64,000 nucleotides of DNA from assembly GCA_019722365.1 (NCBI GenBank), contig JADFUC010000888.1:42661-106660 (forward strand), given 5' to 3'. Origin of the DNA: Lithospermum erythrorhizon. Taxonomy: Eukaryota; Streptophyta; Magnoliopsida; Boraginales; Boraginaceae. Shown here in pieces: positions 47,810-59,790 of this stretch (positions are counted from its first letter, which is position 1; every line of letters starts with the position of its first letter). The translations under genes and the position numbers were made by a program. A model generated the notes under the pieces. That model worked only from the letters and a program-made list of their open reading frames with translations. It was not told the origin of the DNA and did no database searches.

Positions 47810-49670
47810 TGTGACAGGAATAGTATAAATAATTTCGATGATAATATTATTTCGTAATTATTTGAGCCGAAAATTATTTATAATTTAGTAGTAATAGTAG
47901 GTAGGACAATTCGGAGTTAAGTTAAGTCGTTAAAGATCCTTACTTTTGTTGCGTATGAAGATCCCTCGAGTTGTTTAAATGGAAACACCAGCGTCTTTCC
48001 CTCTGATTTTGAGGTGAGAAAATAAGCGTTTTGGTTGATTTTTGAGGGTTGACTTTTGGTTGACTTTTTACATAATTGATTTTATGATGAATCTTGGAAA
48101 CTTTGTTAGGGATCTTTATGATGTATATAAGTGATGAATTCATGACTTAGAGGTCGTTTGAGGATGTTATGGTCGGGTTGACTTTTCTAGGTTTCGGTTG
48201 ACTTTTTGGGTTGATATTTTTATAAGACTTTAAATGTGTAGGGAGTTTAATTGGGACCTTATTGTAGTTGTTGTGATGTTAAAATGGTGATTTAAAATTG
48301 ATTAAAGGCAGTTAGGTTGAAAAAGTGTTATTTTCAAATTGAGTTATGTCAATATTTTGGTGTATAGGTTGTTAATTATGGACTTGAGGGGTTGATTAGA
48401 ATGACTTATAAGTTGATTTGAAATGTTAAAGTAATAAGGTGGAATTTTAGCGGGGGATCGATTGGGTTGTGTCCGACGGGATTATTAATTCGTTGTTCTA
48501 TCCGTCATTTTAGACCGTTTAGAAATAGTTCCTTTAGAGTTGGTAGGCGTATCTTCTAGAGCGGGTATTGTAATGAGTTTTGATTATACTTTAAGGTGTT
48601 TTGTTGGGGTTGATCATTGGTAAGGGGCGGAGTTACCTAAATTGTGTCTAGGGATGTTTTTGTGGTAGCTAAGCGAGGGAGGTGAGTCTTATCTGGCGGG
48701 TGTTGCCCTAGGTACTTACTTTAAATTGTGTGAACATGTTGTGAATGCAGGTTATGTAGGAATGATGTGCGTGGGTTTGTGTTGTGATTCCGTGAGGAAT
48801 GATATCGTGTAATTGTTGTATGATTCGTGTGATTCGTTTGTGTGAGCACGTGATATGATTGTAGATATATTACGTAGTTGAAGATTGCTTGAGGTAAGTA
48901 ATAGCGACTTGACTTATATTTCGATTTACGTGGCCTTGTCGACAGCATTTGTATTCTGTGGCACTTGTCGGCCTTATGTTAATGGCCTTGTCGGCGATTG
49001 TGTTTGTTTTATGATTGTGAGATCATTTTATTTGTGTGGATATTGTTTGGGACTAGAGTAGTTGGTTATTGAGAGGTGATGATTAGAGTTATGTATGAGC
49101 TTGAGGTGAGCTTTGAGTATCGAGGATTTGACACATGTTGGGATGATTAGGGGTTAGGTGACTCTCCTTCCTTGCGAGAATATGTGACCACTTATTGGCC
49201 TTATATTCACGGTATAAAATGATTATGACTCTTTTGCTCGCTTCTTTGTGTGCGTTAGCCGGTGTGTGGCCACATCTTACGGTATAGGTGACTGCAGTTT
49301 GGCACTATCTTACGGTATAAGAGCGGTATGAGTCTTTATGATCAAGCTTTGTTTGTGTGCGTTGTTGGTGTGGCCCACATCTTGCGGTATAGTTGTGGGT
49401 GTCTTGGTTTGGCACTTATACTTGATTATAGGCGGTGTTTATTAGCGGTTGATCCGTTCTGAGGTAGGCAGTTGAGTATATGCGCGTTAGAGGTTGTATC
49501 TTTGTGGAGATATGAGAGATAGAAGGTGATATTTAGAATTATAGTCGATGTTAGTCTTTGTGATTTAAATGCAGGTGTTTGTGTGGTATTCAGGACCTTA
49601 CATTACATGCCCAACATGTTATGCCTAAGACCTTCTTTTGGAATCTATTGTATGACTTTATTAGGTAGTC

Positions 49671-49750
<80 letters not shown>

Positions 49751-50316
49751 TTATTTTGTTAAATGTTGGGCTATTATAATATTGTTTATCTCGTTACGTA
49801 TGGTAAGTTCACCCCGTGTTAAGTGTTAAAAGACTTGGCGAACACCACGCCCGCACCGCTATGGGCGGCATTTTTCGTTTGTCTTGGGTTGAGACGGTTA
49901 GTTGAGCCAAAAATTTGGTGAAGTTTATTCAGTGGCTAAGGTGGCGTCGAATTGGCGAGAGGATCGCAGTTTGATTTTGATGTCCAATTTGTTTTGATTG
50001 TTGTACTTTATTTTCAAACTTTAGCCTTGTCGTGAGTTGTCATTTGTATTGTGGTCTGATCTTTTTACTCTCTTTTTTTAGCCAGCACCGGCATTCTTGT
50101 CTTTTGGATATGTTGTATATATGGTGTTGGTTGGTTAGATATCACTGATGGATTTGTAAAATTTTAAACTATTATTTGGAAAAATTAATGGAAATCAAAT
50201 TTTTGGATGAAGCTTGAGTAGTTTTTTTAAAGCTGAGTAGATCCGTCGGTTTGAGTGACTCTGGTGTTCAGGATTATAATGATCTTTCGGGCGGCGGAGC
50301 ACTTGGGCGTGTCGTT
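47810..50316 (+). mobile_element. Long LTR of family G, copy G4, inside the GTCGG element
   Basis: It starts TGTGACAGGAATAGTATAAA, nearly the same as G2, and ends ...gtgtcgtt, about 2.5 kb. Landmarks are a gaggtgaga site (48011), gttgacttt runs, GGTGAGTCTTATC at 48681, the gtataag array (49195-49440), a long (AT)n at 49675-49748 and the gggcggcattt box (49864). The host element resumes at 50317. Confidence 0.8.
49675..49748. repeat. (AT)n microsatellite in G4
   Basis: A pure AT run of 74 bp. The corresponding run in the duplicated copy (52701-52725) is only 25 bp, which shows slippage after the duplication. Confidence 0.95.
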
Positions 50317-51082
50317 CTGAATAAGAGGCCCAGGAGCGTCGCCGCGGCCCAGACCTATGCGTATTGCTCTTAAGAAGGGCAGGCGACAGAACTGACGGCG
50401 GAGGAATTACACAGCAGAGACTTAAGCGAGGTTTATGTAAGTTTCAACGCTTTTATACGTTAAATTTAATTTGTAGCTATAACTACATAAGTTATATTTC
50501 ATTCTTATGTTTCTATACGCTGCGGGGAAGAGTACAATGTCTTGTTAGTGAAGTACGGACAGCGTAGATCCATTCTGAGGATGGGGTTCCGTGAGAAAAA
50601 GGCGTTGTGGATGGAGCGGCCGGTGAGCGGGGTTGTTGAGGCGGATGCTTGGGCGGTTATGCGCCATCGGTGAGATGTTGATGGATCTTTGATCACGTCG
50701 AGTAGGCGCCTCATTCGAGCTAGTTGTGGAGCGTATACAGTAGGTTGTTGGGTCGGAGGAGAGGAGCGAGGGGTCGTGGAGGGAGAGGAACAAGGTCATG
50801 AAGGAGTTGTGCGAGGAAGAAGAGATCGCCAACCTCTCCAGTCCCGGGTGGCAGTTTTCCGGCTGTTCACGCTTCTAGAGATGCGTCCCAGTCATGGTGA
50901 ATTTATTGGCGTCGGTTCCGCAGTGCTTGACCCGCTTGAGACCCAGCCGTAGATGCGACTCGCGGCCTGGATCCCGACTCCGGAGGAGGCCCACATCTGA
51001 ACTCGAGGCCCGGATCTGGAGTTCCGAGGAGCGGCCGGAGGGCCCGCCCCGGACCCTCCGAGACCCCACAGTGAGGGCGTAG
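50317..51082 (+). pseudogene. C-terminal exons of the GTCGG element, broken
   Basis: Two exon-like parts: 50320-50430 (ends dlse, then gtaagttt) and 50521-51080, which is GC-rich and encodes short pieces such as MGFREKKALWMERPVSGVVE. A Gly/Arg/Pro-rich tail reaches a stop-dense region before 51090. The same parts recur at 53310-54110 with many small insertions and deletions. I could not assign a domain. Confidence 0.4.
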
Positions 51083-51359
51083 ATGTGATGTATTTGGATA
51101 TTTATGTTGTTATGTTTATGGATATTTTATTTTTATGTTTATGGATATTTTATTTTGTTTTTATGTTTTCATATTAGTTTATGGTTATTATTAGTTGTTA
51201 TTGGATAATTTAAAAGTTTATGTTTATGTTTATGTTTGTATCTTGGTTGTTTCTTATTGTTTCTTATTGTTTTCGGATATGATTTGTGTTGTTATGTTTA
51301 AAACACAGGTGGTATATCAGCTTAATGAGTTCTTGAGGAGAAATACGATATCGTGTGTT

Positions 51360-51545
51360 TTTGTAGGCGTGGAATTAGGTCAGTGTCGGTATAGTGTCGG
51401 GCAAAATAAATAGAGTCGGTTTCGTGTCGGTTTGGCGTCGGTTATTAAAACAACAGCTTGATAGAGTCGGTTTTAGGTGTCGGTCGTTAAAAAAGAGTCG
51501 GTATAATTAATGGAGTTCGCGTCGGGTTTAAAAAAAAATTGATTT
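51360..51545 (+). repeat. Right GTCGG subterminal array, first copy
   Basis: Units such as atagagtcggtttcgtgtcg plus gtttggcgtcggttattaaa occur two to three times, followed by a poly-A run and ttgatttcgagtttgtaaat. The duplicate at 54390-54555 has one more unit. Confidence 0.85.
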
Positions 51546-52700
51546 CGAGTTTGTAAATTACTTTTTAAGTAATATAATAAAGTATTATGCCTAATAATCA
51601 TTAGATATATTAATAAATATTATAATAAAAATATTTAAAAATATTGCTCACGTGATCGTGGAATGGATTATAAGCTAGGCTACTGTATGTATCATATATT
51701 GCAGTATGCTCGGCGTTAATATTTTATTATATTTTCAAACTTATAATATAAATACTACTTAACATAGCTACTTTTAAATATATTAGTTATGTGGTGAATA
51801 ATTAGATTCAAATAAAATATTCATTATGCGAGGGTATCGAGGGTGCGGTTATGTGTGATTCGTTTGTGTGAGCGCGATATGATTATGTGATTATGTTACG
51901 TGGCGTTGAAGATTGCTTGGCGTAAGTAATAGCTTAATTCGAAACATATTTCGATTTACGTGGCGGCACATCGGCCTTTGTTGTATTCTGTGGCACTTGT
52001 CGTGACTTATGTATTTCTGTGGCACTGTCGGCGATTGTGTTTGACTTACGATTGTGAGATGTTTTAATTTGTGTGCTTGGATATTATTTGGGAGTAGAGT
52101 AGTTGGTTATTGAGGGTGATGGTTAGAGTTATGTATGACTTGAGGTGGCTTGAGTGTCGAGTTTGACCCGTATGTTGGGATGATTAGGGGTTGGGTATTT
52201 CTCCTTAAGCTGCGAGATATGTGGCCGTTGGCCCTTATCTGCGGTATAGGCGGTATGACTCTTTTGATCACTTTCTTTGTGTGCATTGGCGGTGTGGCCC
52301 TATCTTCTGCAGTATAGTCGTCTGGTTTGGCCTTATACTCACGGTATAAGAGGCGGTATGATCTTTATGATCAACTTTCTTTGTGTGCGTTGTGATTGTG
52401 GCCACATGCTACTTGAGGTATAGGCATGCTTGAGTTTGGCCTTATCTTGTTATAAGGCGGTGTTTATTAGCGGTTGATCCATTCACAGGGTAGACACATT
52501 GGTATATGCATATTAGAGGTTGGTATACTTGTGGAGATATGAGAGATAGAAGGTGATGACTAGAATTATAGTCGATGTTGAGTCTGTGATTTTATTACGG
52601 GTGTTTGTGTGTTTTATTGAGACATACATACTATCCTAACATGTTATGCACGAGACGCTTCATTGGAATCTTATTGTATTACTTTATTAGGTAGTCACGG

Positions 52701-52725
52701 ATATATATATATATATATATATATA
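52701..52725. repeat. (AT)n microsatellite in the duplicated segment
   Basis: A 25-bp AT run at the position equivalent to the 74-bp run at 49675. Confidence 0.95.
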
Positions 52726-53309
52726 CGTATTTTTGTTCATGTTGGGCTATTATGATCTTGTCATGCCGTTACGTATGTTAAGTTCACCCACTTGTGTCGA
52801 AGTGTTGACTAAGGCCGCCGAGCTACGCCCGCACCCCGCTATGGCGGTTTTCATTGTCTTGGAGTTGGCGGGCAATTTGGATTGAGCCAAGAAGGCATTG
52901 GAGAGTTTATTAGAGGTGGCTAAGGTGAGCATCGGGTGGCGGAAGAGATCACCAGCGTCGATTTTGATGTGTTGTCATTTGTTTTGATTGTTATGCTTTA
53001 TTTTTCAAACTTTAGCACTTGTCGGTGGTTATTAAACTTTGTATTACAGTGCAGTCTTTACTCTCTTTTTGTAATCGACATTCTGTCTTTTGGATATGTT
53101 GTATATATGGTGTTGGTTGGTTAGATATCACGATGATTTGTAAAATTTTAAACTATTATTATTTTAGAGAATATTAATGGAAATCAAATTTTTGATGAAG
53201 CTTGATAGTTTTTAAAAACAAGGTCGTCAAGTGGTTTGGTGACTTCATTGTTCAGGAGTTATAATGATTCTCACCTCGGGGCGGCCGACATGGGGCGGGT
53301 GGAATTCTG

Positions 53310-54110
53310 AAGGAGGCTGGGAGCGTCCGCCCAGCTCGTGAATATCGTATTGCTCTTAACAAGAAGAAGGGCAGGCGACAGAGGCAGGCGGCCGAGGGGT
53401 CTGACAGAGACTTGACGGGCTTATGTAAATTTCAATGTTTATACGTTAAATTTAATTTGTAACTATAACTTCTATAAGTTATATTTAATTTCTTATGTTT
53501 ATACTCTGCGGGGAAGAGTGCAATGTAGCACATTTAAAGAGTGAAATGCGGACCAAAGCGTAGATCGAATTCACGGATGGGGTTCCGTGGGACAAGACGT
53601 TGTGGATGCAGACACAGCCAGTGAAGGCAGGGTTGTTGAAAGGCCGGATGCTTGGAGCCGCTTATACCTCATCAGCTGAGATGTTGATGGATGCTGGTCC
53701 ATCGGAAGTAGCGCCTCCGCTCGCGCGGTTATCGAGCATATCTGACATAGGTTGTCGGGAGTCGAGATTAGAGGAACAGGGTCATGGAGGAGAGGAACAA
53801 GGTCATGGAGGGAGTTATGCCTTGAGAGCGAGGAAGAAGAATCGCCCGACCTCGAGTCCCAGTGGCCCGGTTGCGGCATGTTCCACGCTTTTATGGGAGC
53901 TGCATCCAGTCATGGTGGACTATTGGCATCGGTTTCCTGATTCATGACCCAGCTGGAGCCATATTAGATCGCGCTCGGCCTCGGATCCGACTCGGGAGGA
54001 GAAGCCATCTGAGACTCCTGACCCCCAAATCTCGACTACAGAGGCCGGCGGGCCCCTTTGAGCCCCCAGCCGGGCCCCGCTGAATCCTCCCAGACCCCTA
54101 GTGAGCCTTA
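53310..54110 (+). pseudogene. Duplicate of the GTCGG element C-terminal exons, broken
   Basis: Collinear with 50317-51082. Shared phrases include gaagggcaggcgacaga, ctctgcggggaagagtgcaa and ggatggggttccgtg. The open piece at 53600-53947 (115 codons) contains a short duplicated segment, GHGGEEQGHGG. It is not intact, and no domain is recognised. Confidence 0.45.
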
Positions 54111-54389
54111 GATGTGATGTATTTGGATATTTATGTTGTTATGTTTATGGATATTTTATGTTTATGTTTATGGATATTTTATTGGCTTGTTTTTATGTTT
54201 TCATTAGTTTTTATGGTTATTATTAGTTGTTATTGGATAATTTAAAAGTTTATGTTTTTATGTTTATGTTTGTATATTGGTTGTTTCTTGTTTTTTTCGG
54301 ATATGATTTGTGTTGTTATGTTTAAAACACAGGTGGTATATCAAAACAATAGAGCTGCGGACCTGCCAATATCTGATGTGTTTTTGTAG

Positions 54390-54555
54390 ACGTGGAGTCG
54401 GTCTAGTGTCGGTATAGTGTCGGGCAAAATAAATAGAGTCGGTTTCGTGTCGGTTTGGCGTCGGTTATTAAAACAACCAAACAATAGAGTCGGTTTCGTG
54501 TCGGTCATTAAAAAACACAATAGAGTCGGTATCGTGTCGGTTTGGCATCGGGTTT
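54390..54555 (+). repeat. Right GTCGG subterminal array, duplicated copy
   Basis: Three or more units of agagtcggtttcgtgtcggt separated by attaaaacaaccaaacaat. It is more regular than the first copy and is followed by the same poly-A and ttgattttcgagtttgt. Confidence 0.88.
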
Positions 54556-54849
54556 TTAAAAAAAATTGATTTTCGAGTTTGTAAATTACTTTTAAAGTAA
54601 TATAATAAAGTATTATGCCTAATAATCATTAGATATATTAATAAATATTATAACAAAAAATATTTAAAACCATTTCTTCATGGAGTGGAATGGACTATAA
54701 CTTCGACTACTGATTGTAACATATATTGCCGTGTATTATCGGCGTTAATATTTTATTATATTTTCAAACTTATAATATAAATAGTACTTAACTTATAACT
54801 CCTTTTCGAAAAAATATATTTGTTATGTGTTGAATAATTAGACTCAACA

Positions 54850-55990
54850 ATTATGATATGATTTCACTACTAATGTGTTTTAGAATATATTTGTGAGAAA
54901 TATTTTCTATAATATGTATATGGTTAGTAGTGTGGTCATAATTATTAATTGAAATGTGTATGATAATTGAGTTTATATTAATTAATTTGATAATTACAAA
55001 CATTCATTTTTCAATGCCATTTAAAATATTTATTAAGTTCATTTATATGATTTAATAAAGTGCCTATATTTTGTAATGGTGATTGGAATGGAGGTATATA
55101 GATATGGCCCATTTATTTATTTTCGGTCTGCGAACCGTAATGTTGTAAATGACCTTCTGAGTCATATTTTCTTGTATTTATTTATTTATTGTTTTACCGA
55201 AGCTTGCGAGTTGTCTAAAGTGGGTTAGTATATAAATATGGTAACAAGTGAAGATATTGAAGATCGTTTCATGGTGGTGGTCTTGGTGGACTCGGATGGA
55301 TCAGGAAATGCAGACTCTGAAATTAGAACATGTTAGTATTTGATAAATACTTGTAATAGGATTCTAGGGCCTATCGTATATCTCTTGAATATGCGTTACT
55401 TGTTTTATTTTCATATTTGCATGTATTGCTTGATTATGTGCTAGTATCGTAGTAAATAAAAACAAAATAATAATCTCATAATTAAAATTTAAGCAAAGTA
55501 TCAAGCCAATTTTAAAGTTGTGCAATCAATTCATCGATTAGGCGCGCCGTGATGGCGGGTGTTACAATGTTGCATTTGATATGAAAATGGATCATGTTGA
55601 AGTGATTTCCACTTAACGTTGTGGGCTTTGGATGATCGATCAAATGCTTTGGTTTAATTGGCATCGCTTCGGTTTTTGAATAGAAATATTGGGTAGCATC
55701 TTGTAAGAGATGCTGGTGGCCATCGAAGTTATATAGTTTACATAGTGGTTGACAACCTACTATTATAAGCGGATTCAAAATAACTAGCGATGTTGCCGTT
55801 TGAATTTAAGTGTAATAGGTCTTGATACTAATATATTTCGTGAGATTTGAGTATTAGTATTTACTTTACAATTTATTTGTAAGTGTTTAAAGCATGATGT
55901 TCTTTGATGCATTATTTTATTTACTTATTCTTGTAGAATTAATGTAATGCCTTATTCTTTACTCCTAGAACTAGAAACCCATTTCGGCGC
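54850..55990 (+). other. Leader of copia C2, 5' truncated
   Basis: Noncoding and collinear with the C1 leader at 19734-21130, ending in tacttattcttgtagaatt just before gag. The 5' LTR of C2 is absent; the leader begins where the duplicated segment ends. Confidence 0.6.
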
Positions 55991-56900
55991 TTGAAAGTGC
56001 AAATTTGAACTCTAACTTCAATTTTGGCCAGTGGTCTCGAAACTTGAGAATCATTCAAGCTAGAAGGGAGGCTGAATCACGTCTTCAGAACAATAAGGTT
56101 CAGCGAAACCTAATGATAGTGCCTCACATCGGAAAAGGATCCCACAAAGCACAAGTCGTCTTTGTGGATGTCGATATGCCATCTTTGCCAGTATGGAACC
56201 TTAGTTTCCAAATTCAATATAAAGGTGGCGGCGTATATGACATATACCGGCAACTTGAGGTATTCGAGAAGGAAGCTAGAAAGCGAGAGATATGGCCAGT
56301 ATGCGTGCTGCATGGACAATTTGAGGCAGACGAGGCCATGAGCCACCATCATTAAAATGATTGGCTTGGTCGATCGATGACGCCACAGGCACGGTGTCTC
56401 CAATAGGCGGGCGTGGTCTGTCACGAGAAGTCTCTTCTAGAGAAATTCTCTCAGTGTGTCATGAACTTCAATATGCATAAGTTTGAGTTATCTCTAAACG
56501 AACTGCATAAGATGATCACGAATGCTGAGACGAACTTGGGTAAGACCTTCAAAAATTCTACTCTTGTTTGGTGGTCCCGAAACAAGAAGAGACTCAAGAA
56601 TAAAGAGTTTACCGGCAGGCCAAAGAGGGTTCAAAAGCGATCCCCGAGGTTGTGGAGGAGCTAGGGAAGATGACAGAGTGTCGTTATTTAGAAACTGGGT
56701 GTGGAAGTGGAGCTGAGGAAGTTGTGACGGATGATAGGAGGAATGGTCTCACGACCGGCTCGGCCTCTGGTATGTAGGTTATTGAAGTTTGTACAACTTC
56801 TAATTCTACTTTGTGGGTGCTAGACACCGGTTGTAGTTCATGTTGTCGTAATATCACGAGGAACTTCAATCAGTAGAGTACTCGAAAGAGGGGAAATGGA
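55991..56900 (+). pseudogene. Copia C2 gag, broken
   Basis: It opens with NSNFNFGQWSRNLRII at 56008, as in C1, and contains VMNFNMHKFELSLNELHKMI (about 56458-56517) and TNAETNLGKT. The zinc knuckle seen intact in C1 is degraded here (about 56670-56720, ECRYLETGCGSG). Frameshifts occur at about 56350 and 56440. Protease-like sequence (tgggtgctagacaccggttg, encoding a D-T-G triplet at about 56820) follows. Confidence 0.82.
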
Positions 56901-59790
56901 TGCGTGTGGGAAATGGCGCGAAGGTTGCGACCACTGCAGTAGGATCCGTTAGTTTTAAATTTCTTGCATGGCTGCTTTAATTATCTACGGTTTCTTACAT
57001 GTACACACTGAATTTGCGAGATATTATATGCTACATTTTGAATAATGATGGTTTTTCATTTTGATAGATCTCGATAATTTGGAATTAACAAGAATGGGGT
57101 ATATTTGGTACCGCCTCCTTTGAAATAGTCTATCGTTTGGAGCATGATTAATTGAGTCATATAACATAAACTTAAAATGGAATAAAGCTTTTTATGATTT
57201 AAATCGAAACATACTATGGCGCATTGCGGACTAAGTCGCGTGCGAAGCAAGATCAAAAAACTCCACTACGGTGGAATACTTGAAGGTTTGATTATGAATC
57301 ATCACGATAATTAGTCTTTGCGCCGAGGGCAAAATGACGAAATGCGCTTTCGTTGGAGCATGAAGAAACTGATTTATTAAGGGATCGTGCATGTGGGCTG
57401 ATGAATCTGTCCAGAGGAGGTTACTTCGCCATTCATTCTGCATTATTTCTGATGAATACGGTTTTGTGTATCGATGAGACACAAACACGAGTCACTGAAA
57501 TTCAAGGAGTTCCAAAATCAGAGTACAAAACCCCGATTGAACGAAGACGATACAAAGATTCTCGATTACGATGGGGGTGAGAATGTTGAGTCAGAGTTGA
57601 TACTCATCCTAATAAGAGTGTTGTTTGACTATTTGCGGCGGAGCGTCATAGCGTAATGGGCGTAATAGAAAGGAGAAATGGTGCGGCATGGTTAGATCAC
57701 ATGATAAACCCTGTCGATCTACCGTTAATTTACGGGGATATCTTGACTAGCGGCCTTTACCTTAAGCGGATGTCCAGCGAGTCGGCGGATGAAACCCCGT
57801 AGGAAATGTGGTTTGGGAAGATTCCCTAAGTTGGGTTTTCTAAAAGATTTCGAACATGAAACATGTTAAAGTGCAACAAAGAATAAACTTGTGTCGATAA
57901 ATGCTATTTCATAGGATATCTGAAAAGGAAGCGGTTTGTTACTACTTCTACAGGCAGGAGAATAAAATGCTTAATTCTTTGAAACGAGGTATTCCTTGAA
58001 AGGAATATTTAATAGAAGGACTAGAAGTAATGGTGTTGAACTAAATCTTGATGAAGCTGGTGATGAAGTCGATGTCGATCGTCTAATCACCGAGGCATCG
58101 TATGACACAAGTGGAACGCTGCTTTCATAGAAGACTGATTCTTGATCGCGTGAAGCGTAAGGAAGGCCGACCATAGGAGATCAGCGGGATAAGCATGACA
58201 AAGCCTTGGCCCAGTATGGTGAAGCTCATCATTGGCAGCGAGCCCTTCTTACAAAGCAATGAATAGCAAGAATCGACAAATGGCGGAAGCTAACCCACCT
58301 TGTCGAGATGGATTACATGTACGAAATGAGGTTTGGTCACTTGTTGGATTTAAATGGGGCTGCCTATTAGTGCCAAATGGGTATTTAAAGAAACATGATA
58401 AAGAGACGGAATCGTTGATGTTTTTCAAAGCTATAGACTTGTAGCGAAAGGTTTCAAACAAGTTCACGGGTGGTATGGCTAACACTGCGCCGGTGGCTAT
58501 CTTTAAAATCATCTATTTTGCTTACGTTGCTGCATTCGCTGACTACTGAAATATAACAAAATCGATGTAAAGACCGCTTTCACGAATGGAAATTTGGGAA
58601 GATGTGTACATGGTACAACCTCCGACTTTCATGTCCTAAAGGATTCTAAGAAGTATGAGGATTCATGAAGTCCATTTATGGTGGCCCAGGCATCCCAGCG
58701 GTTGAATCTACGTTTTGATGAATCAATCAAAGAGTTTAGTTTCATCAAACGAAGAAGAATCTTGTTGTGTATACAAGAAGGTAAGTAGGAGTTACGTATC
58801 ATTCATAGTCACAATAATATCGATGACATACTTATCGTAAAACAACGTGGAGTTCTTAAGCTTCGATCCAAAGTTGGTTGTGCAAATGTTTCTCGATAAA
58901 GAAGGACTAGAAGCGGCTCTGATATATACTTGGAATAAAGATCCACCCAGAGATCGGGCTAAGGAGATGATTGGACTGTCAGGATACTTATGTAGAATAA
59001 AAGATGCTATGAGTTCAGAAACATGAAGGGTAATCTCCCGTGAGGCATGGAGTTAAACTCGTGGTGAGTGTCCATACTTAGTCTTTGAGATGAGGCAGGG
59101 AATGAAGGGGAAGTACCTTCTGACTTCGGCTATAGAATCCATAAATGTATGCCGTGTTGTGCGCTAGACTTGATGTGTCTTATGCACTAAGTGTAACCCG
59201 GTAGATACGAAGCTAATCGGTGAAAGCCCTTTGGATTGCGGTGAAGTCGTCTTGAAGTATCACGAAGAAGAACTAAAGATGCTTTCTTGGTATATGGTGG
59301 AGGCGAAGAGTTAGCGATTGACGAAATTACACGACACCGGTTTTCAAGCGGCCGAGGCGACTATCGTTCCGGTATGGGCCTTGTATTTTAATGCCAGCGG
59401 TGGAAGCGATATCTTGGAGGAGTTCCCGAAGCAATCTTGTTGCGATTCTACCACGAGAATACGATGCGTCGCGGCGTCGCGAAGCATTTAAAAACATGTA
59501 GGATAAAGAAGTAGAGTGACGGGCAGGTGTGGTTACTAGCGTTGAGGGGACCGGTGAACGCTTTGTGAGCGATGCGGGCGATAGCTGAAACTAAGGAACC
59601 CCGGCCATCACAATCCAAGCGGCATTACTCGGAAAGTATCCACACAATTAGAGATATACTTGATAGAGGTGATGTGAAATACTAATAAAGTAGAAGCAGA
59701 GGCCAATGCGGCCGACCACTACTAAACGGCTAAGTCGGGCAAGCGTGATGAGCATCGTGAACATAGGTCTTAGACAAATGTCGCGGTGGT
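56901..59790 (+). pseudogene. Copia C2 protease-integrase-RT-RNase H, broken
   Basis: Ty1-copia order is clear. Integrase traces: KFKEFQNQ (about 57490), YDGGEN (about 57560), ERRNG (about 57670) and MWFGK (about 57807). RT: LVGFKWG...WVFK-like text (about 58340-58390), KGFKQVHGW (about 58446), DVKTAFTNGNLG (about 58565), and a catalytic INDDIL-type box reading NIDDIL with both Asp present (58819-58827). RNase H: GYVF-like and SKQS text (about 59370-59440), and the tail with KHDEHRE at about 59740. At least ten frame breaks make it nonfunctional. Confidence 0.87.

Larger units (their letters stand above)
45680..51560 (+). mobile_element. CACTA-like DNA transposon with GTCGG subterminal repeats, interrupted by a G LTR
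   Basis: GTCGG-rich arrays lie near both edges (45688-45830 and 51360-51545), each ending in gtcggttt plus an A-run. Inside are a GC-rich CCGCC/CACCG leader (45945-46060), an intron-like pyrimidine-rich stretch (46070-46630) and transposase-like exons. That organisation fits En/Spm-type elements. The G4 LTR sits in the middle. No CACTA termini are visible, so the class rests on the transposase resemblance and the array layout. Confidence 0.5.
51850..54850 (+). repeat. Tandem duplicate of 48820-51820 (about 3 kb)
   Basis: The segment restarts in the middle of a G LTR (atgtgtgattcgtttgtgtgag, as at 48830). It then repeats in the same order the LTR 3' part, the (AT)n, the gcggggaagagtgcaatgt exon, the C-terminal exons, the GTCGG array and the AT-rich tail (tattatgcctaataatcatt). 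The two copies are collinear but differ by many small insertions and deletions. The junction at about 51835-51850 joins the AT-rich tail directly to mid-LTR sequence, which one unequal exchange or replication slip would explain. Confidence 0.85.

Noticed and set aside
49526..49762. Frame ending in a Tyr-Ile repeat
   Set aside because: Produced by the (AT)n run in G4.
53571..53879. Minus-strand 102-residue frame opposite the transposon C-terminal exon
   Set aside because: Shadow frame in GC-rich sequence; the collinear first copy does not keep it in the same form.
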